Assembly: GCA_016868585.1 (NCBI GenBank) | Contig: VGGR01000001.1 | Span: 248,001 to 312,000, forward strand | Origin: Bacteroidota bacterium | GTDB taxonomy: Bacteria; Bacteroidota; Bacteroidia; Chitinophagales; Chitinophagaceae | Length of the DNA stretch: 64,000 nt | Direction of reading: 5' to 3' | In this document: positions 41,281 to 51,328 of the stretch, in pieces | How the letters are laid out: the number at the start of each line of letters is the position of its first letter | Numbering within the stretch: position 1 is the stretch's first letter | Program-made: the position numbers and the translations under genes | Notes under the pieces: model-generated | What the model was told of the DNA's origin: nothing | What the model saw: only the letters and a program-made list of their open reading frames with translations | Database searches by the model: none

Positions 41281-43620
41281 CTACAGGTTAAATGGGTAAT
41301 TAATTCCCAATTGAAACTGGTCCATATCCTGAAGTCTTGGGTAGCCAAACCACTTGTTTTGATAGCTGCGATTTGCTGGTGAAGGACTTGGGTCCTTTGC
41401 TTTAACAGAATAGTCAAGACGAACAACAAAATAGGTAAAGTCTAGCCGAAGTCCGGTTCCAACACCTACCGCAAGATCCTTGCCAAGGCGATTTATGGAA
41501 AAAATCTCCTCTGCTGTTCTTCCTGTTGTTTTTTTTAAGTACCAGATATTACCCACATCTGCAAATAAGGCACCATTTACTTGCATGCCAGATACGGGAA
41601 ACCAGGGAAATCTGAATTCAATGTTTCCTTCTAGTTGTAAATCCCCGTAACGTTCGGGCAACCCTTTATTGCCATATTCCTGAATAGTGGATCCGGGACC
41701 CAACTTTCGAAGACCCCATGCCCGCATACTATTTGGCCCTCCGGTAAAGTACTGTCTGTAAAGCGGTAAATTAAATCGATTGACCGGGTTTTTGGTTTGG
41801 TCAAAAGCATATCCCGCCCCTGCAAAGAAGCGCAGCGCTAATGCCGTTTTCTTGAATGTATATTTTGCAGACAGGTCCAAATCAATTTTAATAAATCGAA
41901 AAAGATTCGTGTCTAACAAGGGGCCTCGGATAAAGCCACTAATCAATCCTGATTCCTCAATGTTGAATCGAATATTTTGAACCCGATTGTCTTTTTGTCG
42001 TGAATAAAACAGACCGGCGCTTCCCGAAATAATTAGCCCATCGACAAAAATGTTTTTTAGCAGGGCATTACTATCAATCAATGCAAGCAATTTTTCTCTT
42101 CTGGCAATCGCATTGTACTCTATGTTCGGGATTCGAATGGTGTAGAGTGTGTTTTTATATCTAAAATCATATCCCCATGCGGCACTGTAAGAGGACAGGT
42201 TGAATAATGCTCTTCGCTCCGTGTTTGAAATATTAAATGCCATGATGGAGCGAGCATGTTGACGTAGGTCAGCCGGTAAACTGGAAAAGCGAGGGAGCAA
42301 TCCAGGAAAAATTAAATTATGAGTAAGTGCAATTTGTCTGGTTTGAATAAAATTGATATCGGCTATCGTGTCTTGACCCATTTCCGCTCCTATCCGCAGG
42401 TTGGTAGTGGATTGAATGGAGCGACGGAATAAATTTCTATTTTGAAATCCCACATTAAGGGCTACTCCAAAAAGGGTACCTGCCAACAAACTTTGGTTGC
42501 TGCTGCCTTCCAGATTTGCAAAGCTGGTGTACTTTCGGGCTGGCGTTAGTTTGATCAGGATATCGGTGGTGTCTTCATTTTTTCGGGGCAGTGTTTCTAG
42601 ATTCACCAATCGCCAACCACCCATCCCATTTAAATGATTGAGCGTTTTATAATAGTTCCGTTGGTCATAGATCTGGCCAGTAGTAAAATGAATCTTATCC
42701 CGAAAAATTTGGTCCTTGAATACCGGGCGAAATCGTTCAATTCGCACACCGTTTCGAAAAACGCTTGTGGTTGTTAGCCCCGCAGTATCAGAGGTAAAGT
42801 CAGGGTATAAGGTGATGGACCCCACTTTATATTGCGTTAACTTCTCTTTTGTAATTGCCGGACGTAAACGAATCTCAAGATCTGCCAATGGATGTACTCT
42901 CCGCTCGCGAACTTGTTGAAAAACGTGTAATTGCTCCATGGGATCAGCAATTGGTTTCAGCAATGCAAGGTCAAGAGTGTCCCAAATTCCCACTAAATCA
43001 TCCCGGGTTAGGCGTAGATACCCATTGTTTCTGTAGTGGTCAATCAACCGATCCAGCTCCTCTCCGATAATGCCTTTGGCAAAGGGAGAACCCGCTTTGA
43101 TTTTTGAATCAGATAAATGTTTGACCGTAAGTTGTTGCAGCGCACTGTCTTGGAGATGATATCGAATAGTATCAAGCAAAAACGGATTTCCGGGAGTGAT
43201 GTAAAAGTTTACCGCAGTGCGGAGTTGTTTTTTATTGACCACGGTCAGGGTGGTGTCAAACCAAACCTGATTCCTAAAATACCCAAGTGAGTTGAGTAAG
43301 TCATGCATAAAATCTACGGATCGATGCGAGTAGTTAGTATCATAAACCGGAGGATTGCTAAGCGTGCGGTAAAAAAGTTTAGCTACTGTTCTGGAATGAA
43401 GGCTATCGTCTAGTTGGCTTTTTAGGCGATTTTGTAACCACTCTCTTTGTTCTTTTGGGATACTGCCATCAACTTTTATAGTAGTTTTGAACACAAAGGG
43501 TTTTCCTATAGGGTAGTTTCGTGGGATAGTCCCACAAGCGTAAAGGAGAAAACTGATCAGTAAGAGCAGTAATACCGGGAAACGAATAAAAGTTAAAATA
43601 AACCGGTATAGTTGCTTCAC
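41281..43620 (-). CDS. TamL/BamA-like outer membrane lipoprotein (Omp85/D15 surface antigen family)
   Basis: LLLISFLLYACGTIPRNYP lipobox; POTRA-like region; C-terminal GGPNSMRAWGLRKLGPG and DVGNIWYL Omp85 barrel motifs. Confidence 0.88.
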   Translation of the reverse strand: MKQLYRFILTFIRFPVLLLLLISFLLYACGTIPRNYPIGKPFVFKTTIKVDGSIPKEQREWLQNRLKSQLDDSLHSRTVAKLFYRTLSNPPVYDTNYSHRSVDFMHDLLNSLGYFRNQVWFDTTLTVVNKKQLRTAVNFYITPGNPFLLDTIRYHLQDSALQQLTVKHLSDSKIKAGSPFAKGIIGEELDRLIDHYRNNGYLRLTRDDLVGIWDTLDLALLKPIADPMEQLHVFQQVRERRVHPLADLEIRLRPAITKEKLTQYKVGSITLYPDFTSDTAGLTTTSVFRNGVRIERFRPVFKDQIFRDKIHFTTGQIYDQRNYYKTLNHLNGMGGWRLVNLETLPRKNEDTTDILIKLTPARKYTSFANLEGSSNQSLLAGTLFGVALNVGFQNRNLFRRSIQSTTNLRIGAEMGQDTIADINFIQTRQIALTHNLIFPGLLPRFSSLPADLRQHARSIMAFNISNTERRALFNLSSYSAAWGYDFRYKNTLYTIRIPNIEYNAIARREKLLALIDSNALLKNIFVDGLIISGSAGLFYSRQKDNRVQNIRFNIEESGLISGFIRGPLLDTNLFRFIKIDLDLSAKYTFKKTALALRFFAGAGYAFDQTKNPVNRFNLPLYRQYFTGGPNSMRAWGLRKLGPGSTIQEYGNKGLPERYGDLQLEGNIEFRFPWFPVSGMQVNGALFADVGNIWYLKKTTGRTAEEIFSINRLGKDLAVGVGTGLRLDFTYFVVRLDYSVKAKDPSPSPANRSYQNKWFGYPRLQDMDQFQLGINYPFNL

Positions 43621-43634
43621 AATGTGCCAGAATT

Positions 43635-44366
43635 ATGATTACCAAATCAGTAGTCAAAGATATCCAAAGTTTAACCGGTAAAAAATACAGGGATCAAGCA
43701 GGTCTTTTTCTTGCAGAAGGATCAAAGCTAGTGGAAGAATTACTGCGCGATCGTCCACATGCCATTAAAAAAATATTTGCACTTGAAAATTGGATTGAGC
43801 ATAACAAGATAATTGACCCGGCAATTCAGCTTACCCGTGTAACCACAGCTGAGTTAAAGCGGCTTTCACAACTGATCACTCCGCATGAGGTGGTTGCCGT
43901 TGTAGCTAAATTTCCCCAAATACCCTTGCGCCAGGGCAATGGTTTAACGGTTGTTTGCTGTGGAATACAGGATCCGGGAAATTTTGGCACCATATTGCGC
44001 ACAGCCGATTGGTTTGGTGTTAACCAAATTGTTTGTAGTCCAGATACGGTGGATGTATACAATCCTAAAGTGGTACAGGCTACTATGGGAAGTATAGCCA
44101 GGCTGGCTGTTCATTTTTTGGAGATAGAGCCTTGGCTGAAAAAACAACAACTACCAATTTATGCGGCTGTATTGGATGGCAAGCCCTTGTATGAAATAGC
44201 GCGTTCACGGCAAGGAATATTATTGATCGGGAATGAGGCAAAAGGTGTACCAGCCTCTTTGCTTACTACTAATAACATTACGGGAGTTACCATCCCTAAG
44301 GTCGGAGGCGCAGAGTCCTTGAACGTTGCAGTGGCTACCGGGATTCTACTTTCCTGGTTCAGTTAA
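43635..44366 (+). CDS. TrmH/SpoU-family RNA methyltransferase
   Basis: LFLAEGSKLVEELL; QDPGNFGTILRTADWFGV; LLIGNEAKGVPASLL; IPKVGGAESLNVAVATGILL. Confidence 0.95.
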   Translation: MITKSVVKDIQSLTGKKYRDQAGLFLAEGSKLVEELLRDRPHAIKKIFALENWIEHNKIIDPAIQLTRVTTAELKRLSQLITPHEVVAVVAKFPQIPLRQGNGLTVVCCGIQDPGNFGTILRTADWFGVNQIVCSPDTVDVYNPKVVQATMGSIARLAVHFLEIEPWLKKQQLPIYAAVLDGKPLYEIARSRQGILLIGNEAKGVPASLLTTNNITGVTIPKVGGAESLNVAVATGILLSWFS

Positions 44367-45594
44367 AACGAATAGCGCGCAGCGGACTAATTTTTTTTAC
44401 CAGAAGTGTTGGTAGTAACAGCACTGCCGTGCTAATGAGTAGTGTGCCTCCCATTACACCTATTACATGAGAAGGTACAATTTCTATCGCCACTGTATCG
44501 ATGTAATAAGCAGTTTGGTCCAGCCGAATAAATGAAGTAAGGTTTTGTAACCATAGCAGTACTAAAGCAATTATCGTGCCTGCGGCAATTCCTCCAAGAG
44601 TTAATAGCAAGCCAAATTGAAGAAATAGTTGTTGTATCAGTTGATCGGTTGATCCTATGGCTTTAAGAATCCCAATCATAGGGATGCGTTCTAATACTAA
44701 AACCAGTAAACAGGTAAGAAGATTAACCAATGCCACAATAGTCATAAACGCCAGCAAAACATTTCTGGTTACCACTTGCATGTTAAGCCAATCAAAGAGC
44801 TGAGGCGCCAGATCCTGGGTGGTAAGCACATCCCAGGTAGAGGGGAGTAGGTCAGATTCAAATAATTGGTTGGCCGTCTGAATTGCCTGTGAGGGCTCTT
44901 TTAAAAGGATTTCATATCCGCCAACCTGGCCTATTTCCCAACCGGTCATTGGCGCGACCAGGTTTAGATCTGCAATGGCAAAAAGTCGATCATATTCTTC
45001 GATACCTGTCTGATAAAGGCCCGTTATTATCACTTTGCGTGCACGAGGTGCTTGTCCGGGTTGTGTAAAGTACAAGACCACCGAATCGCCAGTTTGAATA
45101 TGTAAACGATTGGCGTGATAAGTGGAAAGCAATATCTCTCTTGAGAATGATGTCCTTTGGGGCCTGGGCAGTTTTCCAGTCATTAAAAATTGTTCGTATG
45201 CATTCCAATGCGAACCCGTGTCTATTCCTTTTATTAACACACCCTCCAGCGAGGATTGAGTTTTAAGTAATGCATACTGATTCACAAAGGGATGAATGGA
45301 TATTACCCTAAGGTCTTGTTTTATTTTTTTTTCAAGGGCTTCATTTCGAAGCAGCGGAATTTCTCTTACCCCTACTGCTTTATCTGCTTGTTTTTCTTGA
45401 ATGCGTATATGGCCCCAGAATCCAACGATCTTATTCTCAATGGCCTTTTGAAAACCAGTAGCTAATGCCAGGGTAATGATCATAATGGCAACACTCAAGG
45501 CGGTGGCTATAAAAGAGAGGCGAAGAATAAACCCGGAAAAGTTTTTCTGTTTACTTCGGGCAATTCTGTTGGCTATAAATCGTGCTATTTTCAT
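44359..45594 (-). CDS. ABC transporter permease, FtsX-like (LolC/LolE-type)
   Basis: MKIARFIANRIARSKQKNFSGFILRLSFIATALSVAIMIITLALATGFQKAI; ERIPMIGILKAIGSTDQLIQQLFL. Confidence 0.9.
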   Translation of the reverse strand: MKIARFIANRIARSKQKNFSGFILRLSFIATALSVAIMIITLALATGFQKAIENKIVGFWGHIRIQEKQADKAVGVREIPLLRNEALEKKIKQDLRVISIHPFVNQYALLKTQSSLEGVLIKGIDTGSHWNAYEQFLMTGKLPRPQRTSFSREILLSTYHANRLHIQTGDSVVLYFTQPGQAPRARKVIITGLYQTGIEEYDRLFAIADLNLVAPMTGWEIGQVGGYEILLKEPSQAIQTANQLFESDLLPSTWDVLTTQDLAPQLFDWLNMQVVTRNVLLAFMTIVALVNLLTCLLVLVLERIPMIGILKAIGSTDQLIQQLFLQFGLLLTLGGIAAGTIIALVLLWLQNLTSFIRLDQTAYYIDTVAIEIVPSHVIGVMGGTLLISTAVLLLPTLLVKKISPLRAIRFN

Positions 45595-45604
45595 ACTTTG
45601 CCCT

Positions 45605-46897
45605 ATGCGGCAGCCCGAATTTACAATCTTCCTTCTTATTTATTGCCTGCCTATTTGCATTCCAGCAAATGCACAAAACCCTGACCACATCTTTAGTAGA
45701 TCCATACAAACCATTAAACTGTACAAAGCAGGTGATCCACGCTCTTACCCATTACTAGTTTTAGGAGACCGAGAGCAATTAGAATTACATTTTGACGATT
45801 TGGATGCTGACATTAAAAACTATTACTACACATTTCAATTGTGTAATGCGGACTGGACACCAGCCAATTTACAGCCGTATGATTATTTGCGTGGTTTTCT
45901 TACCAATCGGATCAGAAATTATCGACCATCTTCACTCTCTCAGGTCCGATATACGCACTACCAGGCCTTTCTTCCAGAATCGGGAAGCGAACCCACGCGC
46001 GCAGGAAATTATATGTTGAAAGTGTTTTTGAATGACGATACTTCGCAACTGGCATTTACAAAAAGAGTGTTGATCGCTTCAAAAAAAGTAGCCATAAATG
46101 CACAAGTCAAACAGCCATTCGATGGGCAGATTTTACGAACACATCAGCAACTACAAATTGGTGTAACACCGGTGCAGGTTTCAGGGAATCCGTTTGCGCC
46201 TACTGATTTACATGTCTGGGTATTGCAAAACAGAGGCTGGCAATTGGCTCAGGCGCAAAAGACCCCAACACTTTTTCGGGGAAATTATTTTGAGTATACA
46301 GATCAGGGGTTCTCATTGTTTCCGGCTGGTCAAGAGTGGCGTTGGGTGGACCTGCGTAGCTTTCGGTTACGTAGCGAACGTGTCAGTAGGATAGTGGATA
46401 GCGACAGTACTGCAAGAGTTGATATTTGGGTCAACCCTGATTACCCTCGGGAAGGGAAAATGAGTTTTTTGAATCGCGACATTAATGGTGCCTACATCGT
46501 GGAAAGTCGGGATAATCCAAATGCTCAATTACAAGGGGAGTATGCATGGGTACATTTTAGTTTTATACCAAGGGGTGGGCGTGTCATACCTGGCAGGTCA
46601 GTTTATTTATACGGCGAGCTCACCAACTATGCACTGGACAGTAACAGTAAAATGAAATATGACCCCGTTAGTGGAACATACACAAAAACCTGTTTTCTAA
46701 AACAAGGATACTATAATTATCAGTATTTATCCTCCGATGAGGAGGACCGGAAATCAACACCCGTCAACCATTTGACGGAAGGTGATTATTGGGGCACAGA
46801 AAACGAATACCTCGTGTTGGTCTACGTTAGACCAGTTGGTGCCCGGGCTGACGAGTTGATAGGACATGCCTGGGTGCGCTCTGCATTTCAGCAATGA
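45605..46897 (+). CDS. DUF5103-domain secreted protein
   Basis: Signal peptide; QTIKLYKAGDPRSYPLLVLGDREQLELHFDDLDADIKNYYYTFQLCNADWTPANLQPYDYLRGF is typical of this Bacteroidota family; start at 45605. Confidence 0.85.
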   Translation: MRQPEFTIFLLIYCLPICIPANAQNPDHIFSRSIQTIKLYKAGDPRSYPLLVLGDREQLELHFDDLDADIKNYYYTFQLCNADWTPANLQPYDYLRGFLTNRIRNYRPSSLSQVRYTHYQAFLPESGSEPTRAGNYMLKVFLNDDTSQLAFTKRVLIASKKVAINAQVKQPFDGQILRTHQQLQIGVTPVQVSGNPFAPTDLHVWVLQNRGWQLAQAQKTPTLFRGNYFEYTDQGFSLFPAGQEWRWVDLRSFRLRSERVSRIVDSDSTARVDIWVNPDYPREGKMSFLNRDINGAYIVESRDNPNAQLQGEYAWVHFSFIPRGGRVIPGRSVYLYGELTNYALDSNSKMKYDPVSGTYTKTCFLKQGYYNYQYLSSDEEDRKSTPVNHLTEGDYWGTENEYLVLVYVRPVGARADELIGHAWVRSAFQQ

Positions 46898-46920
46898 GGG
46901 AATATTCATTAATTTCGTAT

Positions 46921-47016
46921 CGGCAGGTCTTACACGACCAGCTCCTGCTGAATCCTCCTAGGGCCGGAAGGCAGCAAGAGTAAGTGGTTGAGCGGTGCGA
47001 TGTAATCAGCCTGCCT
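46921..47016 (+). ncRNA. ffs: bacterial small signal recognition particle RNA (4.5S-type)
   Basis: GGCAGG...AATCCTCCTAGGGCCGGAAGGCAGCAAGAGTAAG...CAGCCTGCC; canonical GGAAGGCAGCAAG apical domain flanked by complementary ends and a T-run. Confidence 0.92.
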
Positions 47017-47045
47017 TTTTTTATTAAATCTGATTAATAATCTAT

Positions 47046-47702
47046 ATGAAATTCTTCATTGACACAGCCAATCTTGCTCAAATTAAAGAAGCTAATGAGT
47101 TAGGGATCCTTGACGGCGTGACCACTAATCCTTCTCTAATGGCAAAAGAGGGAATCAAAGGGGAAAAGGCTGTCATGGACCATTACCGAACTATTTGTGA
47201 AATGGTTAATGGTGATATCAGCGCAGAAGTAATCAGCACTGACTTTGCAGGCATTGTGGAAGAAGGGAAAAAGTTAGCCGCCATTCATCCTAATATTGTG
47301 GTTAAGGTCCCTATGATTAAAGATGGCATCAAAGCCATTAAGTGGTTTACTGATAACGGGATCAGAACCAATTGCACGCTTGTGTTTTCTGCAGGACAAG
47401 CCATCTTAGCCGCCAAAGCGGGAGCTACCTATTTGTCTCCCTTTTTGGGTCGTTTAGATGATAGTAGCTGGGATGGTGTTGAGTTGATTGCACAAATTGC
47501 GCAGATCTATGGGGTTCAAGGTTTCAAAACACAAATTCTTGCTGCTTCCATTCGTACACCATTGCATATAGTAAAGTGCGCTGAAGCAGGTGCGGACGTT
47601 TGCACATGCCCCCTTGATTCTATTTTAGGATTAGTAAAGCATCCACTTACTGATATTGGACTTGCAAAATTCTTAGCGGATGCCAAGAAAACTATGGACT
47701 AA
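47046..47702 (+). CDS. small-type transaldolase / fructose-6-phosphate aldolase family
   Basis: [85 protein letters not shown]. Confidence 0.96.
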   Translation: MKFFIDTANLAQIKEANELGILDGVTTNPSLMAKEGIKGEKAVMDHYRTICEMVNGDISAEVISTDFAGIVEEGKKLAAIHPNIVVKVPMIKDGIKAIKWFTDNGIRTNCTLVFSAGQAILAAKAGATYLSPFLGRLDDSSWDGVELIAQIAQIYGVQGFKTQILAASIRTPLHIVKCAEAGADVCTCPLDSILGLVKHPLTDIGLAKFLADAKKTMD

Positions 47703-48916
47703 TGAAGTGGTTGCAAAATAGTTGCAGACAGTTGCTTGGATTGACTCTTTTTCTTGTCCTTGGTCATATTATTGGTTATGGCCAATCCTATAATTCCGTT
47801 CACCGTAAAGCTATTTTGGTTGATACACACAACGATTGTTTAAGCGGACAGGTACTGGAAGGCAGGGATATTAGCAGGTTGTTGTCAATAGGGCATAGTG
47901 ATTATGTTCGATGGAAACGCGGAGGTGTTGATATTCAGTTCTTCTCTGTTTTTACTGGAGAAACGCCTCGAAAAAAAGAGGGATTTTATCAGGATGCACT
48001 TCAGGAAATAGATTCCTTACATAGAATCATCCTACGTCATCCCGACAAATTTGATTTTGCAACCGGTTATAAACAGGCGCGCAAAAAGGTTCACCGTAAT
48101 AAAATAGTGGCAATGATTGGGGTGGAAGGTGGCCATATGATTGAATCAGATTTATCCAAGTTAGACTCGCTGATTGCAAAAGGAATGTCCTATTTGACAT
48201 TGACTTGGAATAACAGTCACGATTGGGCTACCAGTGCAATGGATGAATCCGGAGCTGGTAAATCTCTTTCTGCAAAGGGGCTTACTGATTTTGGAAAACA
48301 AGTAATGAAAAGGATGAATGAGGCGGGTGTCATTGTTGACCTCTCGCATGTAGGGGAAAAAACATTTTATGACGCACTGGAAGTGACCACCAAACCTGTA
48401 CTCTTAACACACAGTTCTGTTTGGTCGCTCTGTCCTGTTTTTCGTAATGCAAAGGATCAGCAGATCCAAGCATTAGCCAAAAATGGAGGAGTGATTTGTA
48501 TCAACTTCTATCCGGCATTTATCAGTAAAACATTTGTTGAGGCAAAAAAATATTGGGAGGGGCATGGAAAAGATTCTATTCTTGCTGCTTTACAACAATT
48601 GCCTGAATACCGTGATGAAGCCGGGCTGCTTTCCAAGCAAGTGAATAGCCTGGTGCAACAAGAACTCAGTAAAAGTCTGCCTGGTATAAAAGAAGTGGTT
48701 GACCATATTGACTATGTGGTCAAACTGGTTGGAGTGGATCATGTTGGTATTGGTGCCGATTATGATGGCATGGGCTTTGTTCCCAAGGGCTTGGAGGATG
48801 TCAGCACCTATCCGCAGCTAACTGCAGCGTTAAAACGCCAGGGGTATTCCAATCAGTCATTGAAAAAAATCCTTGGCGGTAATGTATTACGTGTGCTAAA
48901 GGCTAATCGGTTTTAG
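47702..48916 (+). CDS. renal dipeptidase-like membrane dipeptidase (peptidase M19)
   Basis: ILVDTHNDCLSGQV; IGVEGGHMIESDLSKLD; LTLTWNNSHDWATSAMD; VDLSHVGEKTFYDAL; VGIGADYDGMGFVPKGLEDVSTYPQL. Confidence 0.95.
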   Translation: MKWLQNSCRQLLGLTLFLVLGHIIGYGQSYNSVHRKAILVDTHNDCLSGQVLEGRDISRLLSIGHSDYVRWKRGGVDIQFFSVFTGETPRKKEGFYQDALQEIDSLHRIILRHPDKFDFATGYKQARKKVHRNKIVAMIGVEGGHMIESDLSKLDSLIAKGMSYLTLTWNNSHDWATSAMDESGAGKSLSAKGLTDFGKQVMKRMNEAGVIVDLSHVGEKTFYDALEVTTKPVLLTHSSVWSLCPVFRNAKDQQIQALAKNGGVICINFYPAFISKTFVEAKKYWEGHGKDSILAALQQLPEYRDEAGLLSKQVNSLVQQELSKSLPGIKEVVDHIDYVVKLVGVDHVGIGADYDGMGFVPKGLEDVSTYPQLTAALKRQGYSNQSLKKILGGNVLRVLKANRF

Positions 48917-51102
48917 CGAAGAAAAAGCATTTCACGGTACTTAGGCAAACTCCACTCATTGTCGTCTACCAACAATTCTAGTTTGTCAACATGGTAACGA
49001 ATTTCATCAAAGAAGGCATCTTTGACCTTAGTTTGATAACCAATTGCTTTATCGCGTGTGTTGTCCATATTGTTGCAAGCCTTGCGGGCTGCTGTCATTT
49101 TTTCGACAGCATCACTGACCTGACAAATATGCGTAGAGATCTTCTCTAATATTTCTTGTTGTTTTTTATAACTTTTTTCAGTTAGTCCGGCCTCTTTCAA
49201 TCCTTTTACATTGCTAGCCAACGTATTTTGAAAACGTATGGCTGCCGGTAAAACTTGACTGGTAGCCAGTTCTGCCATGATGCGGCTTTCTATCTGCACT
49301 TTTTTAATGTACTTCTCCAACTCGATCTCATGACGTGCTTCCAACTCCTGGTGCGTGTAAATGCCATTGTCCTCAAACAAGGACATTGCTTTTTTTGTAA
49401 CCATGGCATCAAGCGCTAACGGGGTTGTTTTTACGTTTTGCAAGCCTCTTTTAGCGGCTTCCTTTTCCCATGCCTGGCTATAACCGTCTCCTTCAAACAA
49501 TACTTTTTCGCTCTTAACAATATACTCACGTATTACGTGCATAATTGCGATCTCTTTCTTTTCTCCTTTTTCCATAAGCGCGTCAACTTCTGATTTAAAT
49601 TGTTTTAAGGTGGCTGCCATGATGGTATTCAGCACAGTCATGGGATTGGCACAATTGGCTGATGAACCTACACCGCGAAACTCAAATTTGTTGCCCGTAA
49701 ACGCAAAGGGAGAAGTGCGGTTTCTGTCGGTGTTATCCATGAGTAATTCAGGGATGCTTTTGTGGATATCAATTTTAAGTAGGCTTTCGTCCGTTTCGTC
49801 CATTTTGGAAGTAACCCGCTCCTTTACATCAGTTAATACTTTGATTAAATACTGTCCTATAAACACAGAGATGATTGCGGGGGGAGCCTCGTTGGCTCCC
49901 AGCCGATGATCATTAGGCGCCGAGGCTATGGAAGCACGTAACACATCTGCATGGTCATGCACTGCTTTGATGGCATTTACAAAAAATGTAAGAAACATGA
50001 GGTTGGTCTTTGGCGTTTTTCCCGGTGCCAGAAGATTTACTCCCGTGTCGGTTGCCAGACTCCAGTTATTATGCTTTCCACTTCCATTGATGCCTGCAAA
50101 TGGTTTTTCATGAAGAAGTACACGCAGGTTGTGGCGACGAGCAACCCTATCCATGACATCCATTAATAGAGAATTGTGATCCACAGCTACACTCACTTCT
50201 TCATATATGGGGGCGCACTCAAATTGAGCTGGGGCCACTTCATTATGACGGGTCCTAAGCGGGATCCCCAATTTGTAGGACTCATTTTCAAAGTCACGCA
50301 TATAAGCGTAAATGCGTTCCGGAATAGAGCCAAAGTAATGATCTTCCAGTTGTTGATTTTTTGCGGAGCCGCTTCCAAACACCGTACGGCCTGTCATTAC
50401 CAGATCTGGACGCGCGTTGTAGAAAGCCTCGTCAATAACAAAGTACTCTTGTTCCCAACCCAGCGTAACGTTTACTTTATTTACGTTTTTGTCAAAGTAA
50501 TTACAAACCTCAGTTGCAGCTTTACTGAGCGCTTCAGTAGCTTTCAACAACGGCGCCTTGTAGTCAAGTGATTCTCCGGTGTATGAAACAAAGATGGTAG
50601 GAACGCAAAGTGTTTTACCGTTTCCGATCTCAATCACAAAGGGAGGAGAGGAGGGGTCCCATGCCGTGTAGCCGCGTGCTTCAAATGTGGCACGTAAGCC
50701 ACCGCTTGGGAACGAAGAAGCGTCAGGTTCTTGTTGTATTAGCGCAGCCCCTTCAAATTCTTCTATGGCCGTGCCATCACTTTTAAGCGTAAAGAACGAA
50801 TCGTGTTTTTCAGCAGTTGTTCCGGTAAGCGGCTGAAACCAGTGTGTGAAATGCGTTACCCCCTTTGTCTTCGCCCAGGCGCGCATACCATTTGCAATCT
50901 GGTTGGCCATATTGCGATCTATTTTCATACCAGCTTTAATGGAGGCTTTCAAACTTTTGTAAGCCTCCTCGCTCAGAAATTCTCTGGCAACCTGCATTGT
51001 GAAAACGTTTGAGGCAAAGAAACTTGTGGTTTTGCTGGGCAAACCAAGTTCAACCTTTTTATTGCGGCTGAGGTTTTCCAAAGCTTGAAATCTAATTGAC
51101 AT
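48913..51102 (-). CDS. glnN: glutamine synthetase type III
   Basis: WFQPLTGTTAEKHDSF; NVTLGWEQEYFVIDEAFYNARPDLVMTGRTVFG; RTRHNEVAPAQFECAPIYEE; HEKPFAGINGSGKHNNWSL; start MSIRFQALENL at 51102. Confidence 0.97.
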   Translation of the reverse strand: MSIRFQALENLSRNKKVELGLPSKTTSFFASNVFTMQVAREFLSEEAYKSLKASIKAGMKIDRNMANQIANGMRAWAKTKGVTHFTHWFQPLTGTTAEKHDSFFTLKSDGTAIEEFEGAALIQQEPDASSFPSGGLRATFEARGYTAWDPSSPPFVIEIGNGKTLCVPTIFVSYTGESLDYKAPLLKATEALSKAATEVCNYFDKNVNKVNVTLGWEQEYFVIDEAFYNARPDLVMTGRTVFGSGSAKNQQLEDHYFGSIPERIYAYMRDFENESYKLGIPLRTRHNEVAPAQFECAPIYEEVSVAVDHNSLLMDVMDRVARRHNLRVLLHEKPFAGINGSGKHNNWSLATDTGVNLLAPGKTPKTNLMFLTFFVNAIKAVHDHADVLRASIASAPNDHRLGANEAPPAIISVFIGQYLIKVLTDVKERVTSKMDETDESLLKIDIHKSIPELLMDNTDRNRTSPFAFTGNKFEFRGVGSSANCANPMTVLNTIMAATLKQFKSEVDALMEKGEKKEIAIMHVIREYIVKSEKVLFEGDGYSQAWEKEAAKRGLQNVKTTPLALDAMVTKKAMSLFEDNGIYTHQELEARHEIELEKYIKKVQIESRIMAELATSQVLPAAIRFQNTLASNVKGLKEAGLTEKSYKKQQEILEKISTHICQVSDAVEKMTAARKACNNMDNTRDKAIGYQTKVKDAFFDEIRYHVDKLELLVDDNEWSLPKYREMLFLR

Positions 51103-51112
51103 ATTTGCTGAA

Positions 51113-51151
51113 TTTTTGACAAAGCAACTCTTTTTCCTTATTTTATCCAAA
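51113..51151 (-). promoter_or_regulatory. candidate Bacteroidota-type promoter for glnN
   Basis: Reverse strand TTTTTTTG-N20-TTGCTTTG, resembling the -33 TTTG / -7 TAnnTTTG consensus with one or two mismatches in the -7 box, just upstream of the glnN start. Confidence 0.45.
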
Positions 51152-51155
51152 AAAA

Positions 51156-51190
51156 TGAAATAAATTCTTCGTAAAATATTATTTATTTCA
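51156..51190. repeat. 10-bp perfect inverted repeat (15-nt spacer)
   Basis: TGAAATAAAT (51156-51165) ... ATTTATTTCA (51181-51190). Confidence 0.85.
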
Positions 51191-51192
51191 GC

Positions 51193-51213
51193 TTATCAAC
51201 AAAAAATTGATAA
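51193..51213. repeat. 7-bp perfect inverted repeat (7-nt spacer)
   Basis: TTATCAA-CAAAAAA-TTGATAA. Confidence 0.8.
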
Positions 51214-51267
51214 ATCTTTCGTCAATATCAAATATTAATAAATAATTTAATGTGAAGATTGAAAGAA

Positions 51268-51287
51268 CAACTTTTAGCAAGAAGTTG
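51268..51287. repeat. 6-bp perfect inverted repeat (8-nt spacer)
   Basis: CAACTT-TTAGCAAG-AAGTTG just upstream of the purL promoter-like element. Confidence 0.6.
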
Positions 51288-51299
51288 AATCTTGTAAAA

Positions 51300-51307
51300 T
51301 ACCTTTG
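51300..51307 (+). promoter_or_regulatory. candidate -7 box for purL
   Basis: TACCTTTG, exact TAnnTTTG match 21 bp before the ATG; no clear -33 box. Confidence 0.5.
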
Positions 51308-51328
51308 TAACTCAATTTATTAACCTTC

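Noticed and set aside
50176-50571. 131-aa antisense ORF inside glnN
   Set aside because: Opposite strand of a highly conserved gene; low-complexity shadow frame.
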